From assembly GCF_030378205.1 (NCBI RefSeq), contig NZ_CP127385.1, positions 4,256,001 through 4,320,000 on the forward strand: a stretch of 64,000 nt of DNA, written 5' to 3'. Below, piece after piece: positions 42,424-50,708 of this stretch. The translations under genes were made by a program, and so were the position numbers. Source of the stretch: Bradyrhizobium sp. NP1 (GTDB lineage: Bacteria > Pseudomonadota > Alphaproteobacteria > Rhizobiales > Xanthobacteraceae). The notes beneath the pieces were generated by a model. The model had not been told where the DNA came from and ran no database searches. It was given only the letters and a program-made list of their open reading frames with translations. Position 1 is the first letter of the stretch; the number at the start of each line of letters is the position of its first letter.

Positions 42424-43128
42424 TCAAAGGCCCCTCATCAGTTGCAGAGCGGCGGTGAGGCGCAGGCTGCGCTTGCCGGCCAGCGCGGTGGCATCCAGAT
42501 GCGCGCCCTTCTCGTCATAGGTGCCGGAAAAACCGATGCCGACCTCGTGACCACCGAAAACCGGGTTCGCGCCCCTGGCCGGCGTGTGCTCCTGGTTGAG
42601 GATCTGCCCCTTCCAGCGGCCATTCTCCGAAGTGTAGGTCCCGACATAGTAGAAGAACGCATCGCCGCCGAGGATGCGCCCGTCGTTGAGCAGCATCACG
42701 CCGGTCAGGCCGCCTTCGACGCCATCGAGCATGCGCAGGTTGATCGCATAGAGCCCGTTGCTGATCCCGCCCTCGCCGACGGCACCCGCGATCGGCATCG
42801 CCTGCTCCTCGACCGGCGTCATCACCGACCGGAATAGCGCGCCCGGCAATTCCTTCAGCCGTCCCTCGAAGCGATAGAGTCGGCCGTCGGACCGGCCGCG
42901 CGCCAAAAGCGTCGCATCGTCGGTGCCGGCCATGGCGCGGTAATTGGGATCGGGGTTGTGCCGGACCGTCCTGATCTCGATCGCAATCTCGTCGCCGATC
43001 TCCTGATAGGTGCCGATATGCGCAAAGGCGGAGTTGCCGCCGAGCATCCTGCCGGCATTGGCATACATCACGCTGCGGCCGACCGCCTCGTCGAGCTGAA
43101 ACCTGACGGTATAAAAACCTCCGAACAA
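42424..43128 (-). CDS. GrlR-like regulatory protein, paralogue 1
   Basis: 234 residues from TTG 43128, the same length as its paralogue at 48336-49040. It contains two copies of a GrlR-like beta-barrel: first FGGFYTVRFQLDEAVGRSVM with GRMLGGNSAFAHIGTYQE, second NGLYAINLRMLDGVEGGLTG with GGDAFFYYVGTY and FGGHEVGIGFSGTY. GrlR in enteropathogens binds and inhibits a transcriptional activator; whether this holds here is unknown. The frame is open to 43203, but that extension has no family counterpart. It is followed immediately by the ModA-like gene. Confidence 0.8.
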   Translation of the reverse strand: MFGGFYTVRFQLDEAVGRSVMYANAGRMLGGNSAFAHIGTYQEIGDEIAIEIRTVRHNPDPNYRAMAGTDDATLLARGRSDGRLYRFEGRLKELPGALFRSVMTPVEEQAMPIAGAVGEGGISNGLYAINLRMLDGVEGGLTGVMLLNDGRILGGDAFFYYVGTYTSENGRWKGQILNQEHTPARGANPVFGGHEVGIGFSGTYDEKGAHLDATALAGKRSLRLTAALQLMRGL

Positions 43129-43321
43129 ACCGATGTCCCCGGCTGGCGGTCCGATTTTGACACTCGCGGCCCACTTGGGGAGTTCGTTAGCATGCCGGCC
43201 CAAGTCATTGGAAGCACGGTGCGTTCGGCGACTGAGCCAGATCGTCCGTCATCTGTCCGGCGCGTCGCTGCCATGGATCGAATCTGGCCACACCTGCGAC
43301 CAGCGCTGCGGCAAAAACGCA

Positions 43322-43360
43322 AATGATCCGCCAGGGCGGTCAAACCCGTGGCGGATCATT
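43322..43360 (-). terminator. Hairpin after glnII
   Basis: AATGATCCGCCA (43322-43333) pairs perfectly with TGGCGGATCATT (43349-43360). On the minus strand it is followed by TTGCGTTTTTG, as expected for termination of the glnII transcript. Confidence 0.7.
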
Positions 43361-43410
43361 CGATCATTGGGACCGGGACGCCAGATCCCGGCCCTCTTGG
43401 CCCTCTTGGA

Positions 43411-44445
43411 TCAGGCCGCAGCTTTGGCGCCGGTCGGAACCATCGCGATGGTCTTCAGAACCTGCGACGCGATCTGGTAGGGGTCGCCCTGCGAGTTCGG
43501 GCGGCGATCTTCCAGATAGCCCTTGTAGCCGTTGTTGACGAAGGAATGCGGCACACGGATCGAGGCACCGCGATCGGCCACGCCCCAGGAGAAGGTGTCG
43601 ATCGAGGCGGTCTCGTGCTTGCCGGTCAGGCGCATGTGGTTATCGGGGCCATAGACCGCGATGTGGTCGGCACGAGCACCCTTGAACGCGTCCATCAGCT
43701 TCTCGAAATAGTCTTTGCCGCCGACTTCGCGCATGAACTTGGTCGAGAAGTTGCAGTGCATGCCCGAGCCGTTCCAGTCGGTGTCGCCGAGCGGCTTGCA
43801 GTGGAATTCGATGTCGACGCCGTACTTCTCGGTGAGGCGCAGCATCAGGTAGCGGGCCATCCACATCTGGTCAGCGGCGGTCTTGGAGCCCTTGCCGAAG
43901 ATCTGGAATTCCCACTGGCCCTTGGCGACTTCCGCGTTGATGCCCTCGTGGTTGATGCCGGCGGCCAGACAGAGGTCGAGATGCTCTTCGACCATCTTGC
44001 GCGCGAAGTCGCCGACATTCTTGTAGCCGACGCCGGTGTAATACGGCCCCTGCGGCGCGGGATAGCCGGAGGCCGGGAAGCCGAGCGGACGGCCGTCCTT
44101 GTAGAAGAAATATTCCTGCTCGAAGCCGAACCAGGCGTCGGCATCGTCGAGGATGGTAGCGCGCTTGTTCGAAGGATGCGGCGTCTTGCCGTCGGGCATC
44201 ATGACTTCGCACATCACCAGCACGCCGTTTGTGCGCGCGCCGTCCGGATACACGGCGACGGGCTTGAGCACACAGTCGGAGCTGTGGCCCTCGGCCTGCA
44301 TGGTCGATGAGCCGTCGAAGCCCCACAGCGGGAGCTGTTCGAGGGTCGGAAACGAAGCGAATTCCTTGATCTGGGTTTTGCCGCGCAAGTTCGGCGTGGG
44401 CGTGTATCCGTCGAGCCAGATATACTCGAGCTTGTACTTCGTCAT
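43411..44445 (-). CDS. glnII: Glutamine synthetase II
   Basis: 344 residues, the length of rhizobial GlnII, beginning MTKYKLEYIWLDGYTPTPNL. Landmarks include LWGFDGSSTMQAEGHSSDCV, GFEQEYFFYKDGRP and CKPLGDTDWNGSGMHCNFST, the catalytic Glu and substrate sites of the eukaryotic-type (GSII) enzyme. It condenses ammonia and glutamate to glutamine with ATP. Rhizobia use it alongside GlnA, and it is not adenylylated. A sigma-54 promoter lies upstream at 44541-44556, implying NtrC control under nitrogen limitation. A divergent small gene (45000-45224) may encode its translation inhibitor. Confidence 0.95.
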   Translation of the reverse strand: MTKYKLEYIWLDGYTPTPNLRGKTQIKEFASFPTLEQLPLWGFDGSSTMQAEGHSSDCVLKPVAVYPDGARTNGVLVMCEVMMPDGKTPHPSNKRATILDDADAWFGFEQEYFFYKDGRPLGFPASGYPAPQGPYYTGVGYKNVGDFARKMVEEHLDLCLAAGINHEGINAEVAKGQWEFQIFGKGSKTAADQMWMARYLMLRLTEKYGVDIEFHCKPLGDTDWNGSGMHCNFSTKFMREVGGKDYFEKLMDAFKGARADHIAVYGPDNHMRLTGKHETASIDTFSWGVADRGASIRVPHSFVNNGYKGYLEDRRPNSQGDPYQIASQVLKTIAMVPTGAKAAA

Positions 44446-44999
44446 TGAGCCTCTCTGTATCTAGTCATGCGAAAGATGGGGACCGAATGCCCTGTTCGTT
44501 CGCGCAGATGTACCCGGCCACCATCGGCCGGTTCCTCTCAAGCAATTTGGGTGCCAGATCGCTGCGCTGCGGCAGTCATCCACACACGAGAAGTTGTCCG
44601 TCCGTCCGCGGCAAAAAGCGCTGTCGCAGGTGCGGCATAGCGGCGCGGCGAGCGCCGCGCCCGCGTGGCCAGATCGCGGATTTAGGTCAGCATTTCAGCC
44701 TGTTTCCGCGGCAGTCGGCGTCTTGTCGACGGGCCCGCTCAAACGAGCGGCAACGCGTGCCGGCTTGCGGGCGGGACGGCCCGCCCGATCCGGCAACCCG
44801 CCGGCCGGTTCATGCGTTGATCGGCGACGCACTGCCCCACCGAAAGCAACTCGGAAATTGCCTATAAATTATACAGAAACTGATCGGGTTTTGGTCAGGT
44901 TGCATCGACGGAGGCAGCGACCGATATCGAAAGAAGTAAACCACACGCGAACGACTCGGGCGCACGATGGGGTCAACGCACCGGGGCAAGGAGAATCCG
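44446..44999. other. Divergent control region of glnII and the DUF2735 gene
   Basis: 554 bases between the two starts. It contains the sigma-54 promoter at 44541-44556. I could not pin an NtrC site of the GCAC...GTGC type with confidence, nor a clear -35/-10 for the rightward gene. Open frames in this stretch have no start signals and I call no gene here. Confidence 0.6.
44541..44556 (-). promoter_or_regulatory. Sigma-54 (-24/-12) promoter of glnII
   Basis: On the minus strand the sequence reads TGGCACCCAAATTGCT, matching TGGCAC-N5-TTGC with the correct spacing between the GG and GC dinucleotides. It lies about 97 bases upstream of the glnII start, giving a 5' leader of roughly 85 bases. GlnII genes of rhizobia are known NtrC/RpoN targets. 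Confidence 0.88.
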
Positions 45000-45224
45000 A
45001 TGGCCACGAGTCTCAATCAAGGGTCCGCCAAGATCTACCAATTCCCGGCTGGAGGCCGCGCCGGCCTCGGCGGGCGGCGCTACGAGGAGGCGGGCGGCGT
45101 AGGCACGACGCGCGTCAACGAGGCGCTGTGCAGCGACAGCTGGTATCACGAGGCGGCGATCCAGGAAGCCAAGTCCCAGCCGACACCCAAGCCGACCAAT
45201 TCCAAGCCGGTCTGGGAGAGCTGA
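45000..45224 (+). CDS. DUF2735 protein, candidate GstI-like inhibitor of glnII
   Basis: 74 residues from ATG 45000, preceded by AAGGAG. Begins MATSLNQGSAKIYQFPAGGR and includes the SAKIYQFPAGGR segment typical of DUF2735. In Rhizobium leguminosarum a small gene divergent from glnII, gstI, encodes a peptide that inhibits glnII translation; this gene has the same position and size class. The functional equivalence is an inference. A bidirectional-looking terminator follows it. Confidence 0.8.
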   Translation: MATSLNQGSAKIYQFPAGGRAGLGGRRYEEAGGVGTTRVNEALCSDSWYHEAAIQEAKSQPTPKPTNSKPVWES

Positions 45225-45285
45225 TGGCGATGCTGGACGCGGCTTTGGCGCCGGCATCATGCCGGCCGGTGAACCTCGGGAAATA

Positions 45286-45316
45286 GAAAGGGCCGAAATC
45301 CGTTTCGGCCCTTTTC
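45286..45316. terminator. Terminator after the DUF2735 gene
   Basis: AAAGGGCCGAAA (45287-45298) pairs with TTTCGGCCCTTT (45303-45314), followed by TTC. The A- and T-rich flanks suit termination in both directions, between convergent genes. Confidence 0.85.
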
Positions 45317-45338
45317 ATTTGCGCCGCCTATCGTCCCC

Positions 45339-45653
45339 TCAGGCCAGTTGGCATGCGGTGGCCCGGTGCCTCGCATGTCGCATCGTGGCGCCGTCGCGCG
45401 TCAGCTTCAGCACCACGCCGCGACCCGTGTAGCGCGATCCCTGGAACGCCGGCCGGCGGGCCAGGGTCACCGGCTGGCCGTCGATCTGCATATAGGCGTT
45501 GGTATCGTGCGGATAGAAACCGACGATGAACTGCGTGCCGTCGGCGCAGCGATAGGTGTTGAAGGTCTGGGCGGAGGCGGCCGTCGGGCCGGCCAAAATT
45601 CCGGCAAGTGAAGCCGCCATCGCCAAAAATATCGTCTTGCGCCAATTCATCAT
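45339..45653 (-). CDS. MliC-like periplasmic lysozyme-inhibitor domain protein
   Basis: 104 residues with signal peptide (MMNWRKTIFLAMAASLAGIL) and mature part beginning NTYRCADGTQFIVGFYPHD. The YRCADG start, G..ARRPA region and final ATACQLA Cys fit the MliC fold, which inhibits C-type lysozyme, with the two Cys forming its disulfide. Not lipidated here (no lipobox), so it is soluble in the periplasm. Function is inferred from the family. Confidence 0.8.
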   Translation of the reverse strand: MMNWRKTIFLAMAASLAGILAGPTAASAQTFNTYRCADGTQFIVGFYPHDTNAYMQIDGQPVTLARRPAFQGSRYTGRGVVLKLTRDGATMRHARHRATACQLA

Positions 45654-45715
45654 TGCCCCCTAAAGCTTGGCTGATCGAGACCCTGAACACGCGGTCACGC
45701 CGATGCCGTGAGAGC

Positions 45716-46480
45716 ATGGCCAAAGCTCGTTCGATGTCAAACAGTCCCGTCCGTCATCTCCAGCTCGAAGGCGCGAGCAATTTTCGCGACCTCGGCGGCT
45801 ATGCCGCGCACGACGGTCGCCGGGTGCGCTGGCGACAGATTTTCCGATCCAATCATCTGGGCCACGTCACCGACGCCGATATCACGGTGCTGCGTGCGCT
45901 CAAGCTCAAAAGCGCGTTCGACTTCCGCGGGGTCGAGGAGCGCGCCAGCGCGGTGTGCGGCATCCGCGAGATCGCGGTGCATTCGCTGCCGATCGAGCCG
46001 ACGGTGGTGGCCTCTCTGCGCTCCCGCGCCGCTTCCGGCAGGGCGCTGTCGCCGCGCGATGCCGTCGAGGTGATGCGCGATTCCTACCGCAACTATGTCC
46101 GCAACAATACGGTGAGCTTTCGCGCGCTGTTCGCGCATCTGCTGGACGACCAGGCGCCGCTGGTCATCCATTGCAGCGCCGGCAAGGACCGCACCGGCTT
46201 TGCCTGCGCGCTGATCCTGCATGCGCTCGGCGTCGGCGAGGCAGCCATCGCTGAAGATTATCTGTTGACCAACCGCTTCTACCGGCGCGATCCCAACGCC
46301 AGCACCGATCTGCCCGACGAGGTCAGGCAGGTGCTCGGCTCGGTCGATGCGTCATTTCTCGCCGCCGGCTTCGAGGCGATCACGGAGCTCTACGGCGATC
46401 TGGAGAGCTATTTCCTCAATGGCCTCGGCCTCGGCACGGGAGAGCACGCCGAGCTCAGGGCACGCTACCTGGAGGCGTGA
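45716..46480 (+). CDS. Tyrosine-protein phosphatase (DSP/PTP fold)
   Basis: 254 residues. The signature HCSAGKDRTG carries the CX5R active site (Cys153, Arg159). The N-terminal SNFRDLGGYAAHDGRRVRW and FDFRGVEERASA motifs are typical of this bacterial phosphatase family (Y_phosphatase3), whose members dephosphorylate tyrosine or phosphoinositides. It is soluble. ATG 45716 is used; ATG 45734 is also in frame. The gene is divergent from the MliC-like gene. Confidence 0.9.
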   Translation: MAKARSMSNSPVRHLQLEGASNFRDLGGYAAHDGRRVRWRQIFRSNHLGHVTDADITVLRALKLKSAFDFRGVEERASAVCGIREIAVHSLPIEPTVVASLRSRAASGRALSPRDAVEVMRDSYRNYVRNNTVSFRALFAHLLDDQAPLVIHCSAGKDRTGFACALILHALGVGEAAIAEDYLLTNRFYRRDPNASTDLPDEVRQVLGSVDASFLAAGFEAITELYGDLESYFLNGLGLGTGEHAELRARYLEA

Positions 46481-46489
46481 GGCGACCGC

Positions 46490-46687
46490 TCAGGCCGCCG
46501 CTTCGAGCTCCGCGTCGAGATCGGCGATCACCTCCTCAAACGCGGAGATCGCCTGCTGGACGGCGGCGATTTGCATCAATTCCCAGCCGCTGACGGGGCC
46601 AGCGCGGTTCTGCAGTGCGACGACGAGGTCGCGGCGCTGCTCCTTAAGCTGAACAAGCGGTAAACCGTGATCCGGAAGATTTCCCAT
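46490..46687 (-). CDS. Small helical protein of unknown function, 65 residues
   Basis: Begins MGNLPDHGLPLVQLKEQRRD and runs as an almost uninterrupted helix (AAVQQAISAFEEVIADLDAE). Short coiled-coil proteins like this occur across Bradyrhizobium. Cytoplasmic; convergent with the phosphatase gene, with nine bases between stops. Confidence 0.65.
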   Translation of the reverse strand: MGNLPDHGLPLVQLKEQRRDLVVALQNRAGPVSGWELMQIAAVQQAISAFEEVIADLDAELEAAA

Positions 46688-46785
46688 AGCTAACCCCTGC
46701 CTTGGTCAGAAGCCGCTTGTACCTGAACGATTCTGCAATCCGCTTACAGAACTCGCGAAAATTTTAGCGATCGCGGCCCATCGTT

Positions 46786-47499
46786 CTAGGTGGCGGGCGC
46801 GGATGCGACCGCTTTCAGGATCGTATCGCAAAGTCCTCTGGAGAAGCGCTGCGTGCTCGCGTCGCTCTGGTGCAGCTTGTCCGGATCGGTCGGGTCGAGC
46901 ATGCGCTCGAACGAAATGTCGTTGTGGACGTGCCAATGCCGCATCAGGGCCCAGCGATGAAACAGGTTGACGCCCGCCCGCTCCGCCTTCTCGGATATCA
47001 GCTTCACCATGCGCTCGGAGAGATCCGCCTTGTCATCGAGCAGCATCGCGGTGACGTATTGCGGGTCGATCAGCATGACGTCCATTTTTGCCGGCTCGGC
47101 GCACAGCCGCTTCAGCCCCGTCTCGATATCAGCTGCGATGCTGTCGATGTCATAATCCTGGCGGTGGAACACGGCATTGGTGCCGACCTGCCAGATCACC
47201 ATCGCCGGTTCGAGCGGGAATATGTCGGTGTCGAAGCGAAGCAATTCCTTGTCGGCTTCCTCGCCGCCCCGGCCACGATTGATCACGTCAATCCTGGCAT
47301 TCCCCGTGGCGCTCCTCAGATACATTTCGAGCCAATGCGGGAAAGGCACGACGTCCGCCCTCCCCGCGGTCGACGACGACCCCATCGCCACGATCCTGAC
47401 GAGACCGCCGCTGCGGATCGCCGCGGCGAGGCGTGGCAGGGGATATCTCAATCCAATGACATCGTCGGGAAGATCGGCAAAGGCGAAGCCGTCGACCAT
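46786..47499 (-). CDS. SGNH/GDSL-type hydrolase
   Basis: 237 residues from ATG 47499. Active-site blocks: VAMGSSSTAG (nucleophile Ser near 41), NRGRGGEEAD, VIWQVGTNAVF with the Asn, and MLDPTDPDKLHQSD with Asp/His. No signal peptide from this start, so a cytoplasmic location is likely. This is an esterase or acyl-hydrolase of the SGNH superfamily. The frame extends upstream to 47733 across the divergent promoter of the SDR gene, which argues against longer starts. Confidence 0.8.
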   Translation of the reverse strand: MVDGFAFADLPDDVIGLRYPLPRLAAAIRSGGLVRIVAMGSSSTAGRADVVPFPHWLEMYLRSATGNARIDVINRGRGGEEADKELLRFDTDIFPLEPAMVIWQVGTNAVFHRQDYDIDSIAADIETGLKRLCAEPAKMDVMLIDPQYVTAMLLDDKADLSERMVKLISEKAERAGVNLFHRWALMRHWHVHNDISFERMLDPTDPDKLHQSDASTQRFSRGLCDTILKAVASAPAT

Positions 47500-47628
47500 T
47501 TCAGGATTCCGTTTGCTCGCGCTGTCGCATGGCGTGCACCCATCTCGCCGCGAAACGATACGGCATTGCAAATAGAATCCGTCCGACCATAGTTGGCCAA
47601 CGGGCCTCTCGTGCCCAGGGAGATCATC

Positions 47629-48309
47629 ATGAAGGGAAAAGTCGTTGTCATCACGGGCGCGCTCGGCGCGCTTGGCCAGGTGGTTGCGGCAGAAGCCATG
47701 TCGCAGGGTGCTCAGGTCGCCGGCATCGATCACGCTGCCGCACAGGGGTCGTCGGGCGGGGACCGGCTCGAGATCGGCGGCGTCGATCTGTCGGATCCGG
47801 TCGCGGCCGGCAAGGCGATCGACGCTGCCGTCGCGCAGTTCGGCCGGCTTGACGCGCTGGTCAATATCGCCGGCGGCTTTGCGTTCGAGACCGTCGCCGA
47901 CGGTAGTTCAAAAACGTGGGAGCGGATGTATGCGCTCAACGTGCTGACGGCGCTCAATGCGTCGCGGGCGGCGATCCCGCATCTCACCAAATCGGGCGCC
48001 GGGCGCATCATCAATATCGGTGCGATCGGCGCGCTGCAGGCTGCCGCCGGGATGGGTCCTTATGCGGCGTCGAAGGCCGGCGTGCACCGGCTGACGGAAT
48101 CGCTTGCGGCCGAACTGAAGGGACGCGTCACGGTCAACGCCGTATTGCCCTCGACCATCGACACACCGGCCAACCGTGCCGGCATGCCGAACGCCGATTT
48201 CTCCAAATGGGTGACCCCAAGGGAACTCGCCAACGTCATCCTGTTCCTGGCGAGCGAGGCCGCAAGCGGCGTCACCGGCGCGCTGATCCCGGTGAGTGGC
48301 CGCGTGTAG
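47629..48309 (+). CDS. Short-chain dehydrogenase/reductase (SDR), atypical active site
   Basis: 226 residues from ATG 47629, with GGGAG ahead. NAD(P)-binding TGALGALG (9-16), LVNIAGGFAF, and the YxxxK pair Tyr145/Lys149 in GPYAASKAG are present. The usual catalytic Ser, about 13 residues before Tyr, appears to be Ala132 in INIGAIGAL, so activity may be changed or absent. It is divergent from the SGNH hydrolase. Confidence 0.88.
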   Translation: MKGKVVVITGALGALGQVVAAEAMSQGAQVAGIDHAAAQGSSGGDRLEIGGVDLSDPVAAGKAIDAAVAQFGRLDALVNIAGGFAFETVADGSSKTWERMYALNVLTALNASRAAIPHLTKSGAGRIINIGAIGALQAAAGMGPYAASKAGVHRLTESLAAELKGRVTVNAVLPSTIDTPANRAGMPNADFSKWVTPRELANVILFLASEAASGVTGALIPVSGRV

Positions 48310-48335
48310 CCGACCGCGCGGCCTGCGGGCGATGT

Positions 48336-49040
48336 CTAGGTTGCGGCGAGCTTCTTCAGCACCGCCTTGAAGCGGACGCTGCGCTTGCCGGCGAACGCGG
48401 TGGCCTCGCCTTCCGCGCCCTCGTCGGTATAGGTCCCGGAGAAGCCGATGCCGACCTCATGCCCGCCGAACAGCGGACGCTCGCCCCGGCTCGGCGTGTG
48501 CTCGCGGTTGACGATCTCGCCCTTCCATTTGCCACCGGCCGCGCTGTAGGCGCCGATATAGTCGAAATAGGCGTCGCCTCCCCTGATCCGCCCGTCGTGG
48601 AGCATCATCACGCCGGTATTGCCGCCGTCGAGCCCGTCGAGCATCCGGATGTGGATGGAATAGAGCCCATTGCCGATGCCATCGGGGCCGACCCGGCCGG
48701 GCGGCGGCGCGTCGGCATCGTTGATCGGGCTCAGGATGGTCCTGAAGGCGACGCCTGGCAGCGCTTCCGTGCCGCCTTCGGAGTGGACCTCCTCGCCGAT
48801 GGCGCGGCCCCTGAATGTCATGACGACGTTATCGACGTCGAACATCGGGGTATAGTCCGCATTGTGGTTGTGGCGCGACATCAGCATCTCGGCCACCATC
48901 TCGCCGCCCGCTTCCGTATAGTGACCGATGAAGGAGTAGCCGGAATCGCCGCCATAGAGCCTGCCACCCTCGGTCGCGAACATCACTCCGCAACCGGCGC
49001 CGCGCACGGTTTCGAACCGGAACTTGTAGAGACCCTTCAT
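48336..49040 (-). CDS. GrlR-like regulatory protein, paralogue 2
   Basis: 234 residues beginning MKGLYKFRFETVRGAGCGVM. Like paralogue 1 (42424-43128) it has two GrlR-like barrels: first ending GGDSGYSFIGHYTEAG, second NGLYSIHIRMLDGLDGGNTG with GGDAYFDYIGAY and FGGHEVGIGFSGTY. The second barrels of the two proteins are very similar. Role unknown; a regulatory or binding function is inferred from GrlR. Confidence 0.8.
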   Translation of the reverse strand: MKGLYKFRFETVRGAGCGVMFATEGGRLYGGDSGYSFIGHYTEAGGEMVAEMLMSRHNHNADYTPMFDVDNVVMTFRGRAIGEEVHSEGGTEALPGVAFRTILSPINDADAPPPGRVGPDGIGNGLYSIHIRMLDGLDGGNTGVMMLHDGRIRGGDAYFDYIGAYSAAGGKWKGEIVNREHTPSRGERPLFGGHEVGIGFSGTYTDEGAEGEATAFAGKRSVRFKAVLKKLAAT

Positions 49041-49236
49041 CTGCGCTTCGTCGCCCGCAGCATTCGAAAGAATGCAATGTCGCCCGCGCGGATAGCCGCG
49101 CGCGTTGCCCGTTCTGCCTGTCGTCTTGTCCCAGGCGCAGCATAGCCGGTCCGGCGGGTTTCAATCAAACGCTCCCGCGAATTCGGCTAAAATCGCGGAC
49201 ATTGAGTCGCACCGCCCGCGACCCCGGAGTTTCGGC

Positions 49237-49926
49237 TTGGAAACCGCGCTTTACCTTCCCGTCAAACGCTTCCTCGAAAACCTCGGCTTTACGGTCAAGG
49301 GCGAGATCGGCGGCTGCGATCTGGTCGCGCTCAGCGGCGACGAGCCACCGGTCGTCGTCATCGGCGAGCTGAAACAGACCTTCAACCTCGAACTGATCCT
49401 GCAGGCCGTCGACCGCGCCGGCAGCTCCGACGAGGTCTGGATCGCGGCCAGGATGTCGATGCGCGGCAAGGGCCGCGAGAGCGACGCGCGCTACCGCAAC
49501 CTCTGCCGGAGGCTCGGTTTTGGCATGCTCGCCGTCACCGGCAACGGCCAGGTCGAAGTGATCGTGAAGCCGCCGACGACGGCGCCGCGCCGCAATCTGA
49601 AGAAGCGCTCGCGGCTGGTCGCCGAGCACCGCCGCCGCCAGGGTGATCCGGCGATGGGCGGCTCGACGCGGGCGCCGATCATGACCGCCTATCGCCAGCA
49701 GGCGCTCGCCTGCGCATCGGCCTTGGCGGAAGGCCCGCGGCGGGTGCGCGACCTCAAGCCGCAGATTCCCGACGCACCGAAAATCCTGCTGCACAATGTC
49801 TATGGCTGGTTCGATCGCGCCGAGCGCGGCATCTACATCCTGACGGACGCCGGCCGCGCCGCGCTGAAGCGCTGGCCGCAGCATGTCCCGATACCGGCGG
49901 TGGAGGTGGCTGACGCCGCGCGATAA
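49237..49926 (+). CDS. DUF2161 family, PD-(D/E)XK-like protein
   Basis: 229 residues from TTG 49237, which has CGGAG eight bases ahead; family members start at the equivalent of ETALYLPVKRFLENLGF. The GCDLVALS and VVVIGELKQTFN segments supply the D...ExK core of the nuclease-like fold. The C-terminal half (PRRVRDLKPQIPDAPKILLH) is a wHTH-like region. Possible DNA-acting enzyme, but function is not known. Confidence 0.82.
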   Translation: METALYLPVKRFLENLGFTVKGEIGGCDLVALSGDEPPVVVIGELKQTFNLELILQAVDRAGSSDEVWIAARMSMRGKGRESDARYRNLCRRLGFGMLAVTGNGQVEVIVKPPTTAPRRNLKKRSRLVAEHRRRQGDPAMGGSTRAPIMTAYRQQALACASALAEGPRRVRDLKPQIPDAPKILLHNVYGWFDRAERGIYILTDAGRAALKRWPQHVPIPAVEVADAAR

Positions 49927-49949
49927 CGACCGAACACGGAGGAGCGCAG

Positions 49950-50249
49950 ATGATCATCGTGACAGGCAGTGTGACGGCGCGGCAGGACTCGTTCGACGAG
50001 GTGCGCAAGCTCAGCCTGGAGCATGTGCAACGGTCGCGCCGCGAACCGGGTTGCATCTCCCATGCCGTCCATGTCGACTGCGAGAATCCGCTGCGGCTCG
50101 TCTTCGTCGAACAGTGGGCTGACAGTGCGGCGCTGGCAGTCCATTTCGCCGTGCCGGCCTCGCGTGATTTCGTTCGCGCGTTGCAGGGGCTCTCGGCAGG
50201 CGCGCCGACGATCGCGATCTACGACGCGAAACAAGTGGAAAAGCTCTGA
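49950..50249 (+). CDS. Antibiotic biosynthesis monooxygenase (ABM) domain protein
   Basis: 99 residues of the dimeric alpha/beta-barrel ABM fold: MIIVTGSVTARQDSFDEVRK, RREPGCISHAVHVD, FVEQWADSAALAVH. ABM proteins oxidise or bind small quinone-like molecules, or act as stress proteins. It follows the DUF2161 gene by 23 bases and may be co-transcribed. Confidence 0.85.
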   Translation: MIIVTGSVTARQDSFDEVRKLSLEHVQRSRREPGCISHAVHVDCENPLRLVFVEQWADSAALAVHFAVPASRDFVRALQGLSAGAPTIAIYDAKQVEKL

Positions 50250-50342
50250 CTCGCAACGATGCATGGCTGATTTGCCACACCAATTTCATATTGCAATGCA
50301 ACATGATGCACCCTAGGTATCCCGGATCAACGAGAGGCCCCG

Positions 50343-50642
50343 ATGAGCGAAGACTGGAATACCAAGTATGGGCCGCGGCGTGTCCGCCGCGATCCGCCGA
50401 CGCTGGACGAAGCGATTTTTGCTGCCGTCGGCATCACGGACGATCAAGAGGCGCAGGCGGACATCGCCGCGTCGCTGATGGGCCTGCCCTATGAAGAAGT
50501 TCTTGCCGAAGTGAAAAAGCTCGGCCGCGCCTCGGCACGCGTGGCCACGACCCGCGTGATCGCGGGCGAACAGGGCGCGCAACGTTCGGTCGTTGTGGAG
50601 CGGCGTACCGTACGTCGATTCGCCACCCGCACCGGAACCTGA
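50343..50642 (+). CDS. Small protein of unknown function, 99 residues
   Basis: Begins MSEDWNTKYGPRRVRRDPPT and contains DEAIFAAVGITDDQEAQADI plus a basic, Arg-rich C-terminus (VVERRTVRRFATRTGT). The layout resembles short soluble rhizobial proteins, function unknown. It lies 93 bases after the ABM gene. A hairpin terminator follows. Confidence 0.65.
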   Translation: MSEDWNTKYGPRRVRRDPPTLDEAIFAAVGITDDQEAQADIAASLMGLPYEEVLAEVKKLGRASARVATTRVIAGEQGAQRSVVVERRTVRRFATRTGT

Positions 50643-50657
50643 TTGCTCCCGCATTCT

Positions 50658-50691
50658 AGCCATTCGCGCGATCTGCGATCGGCGAATGGCT
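50658..50691. terminator. Hairpin between convergent genes
   Basis: AGCCATTCGC (50658-50667) pairs perfectly with GCGAATGGCT (50682-50691). It separates the rightward small gene from the leftward acetyltransferase. T-tract absent. Confidence 0.55.
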
Positions 50692-50708
50692 CAGCAGATA
50701 CACTCCCC

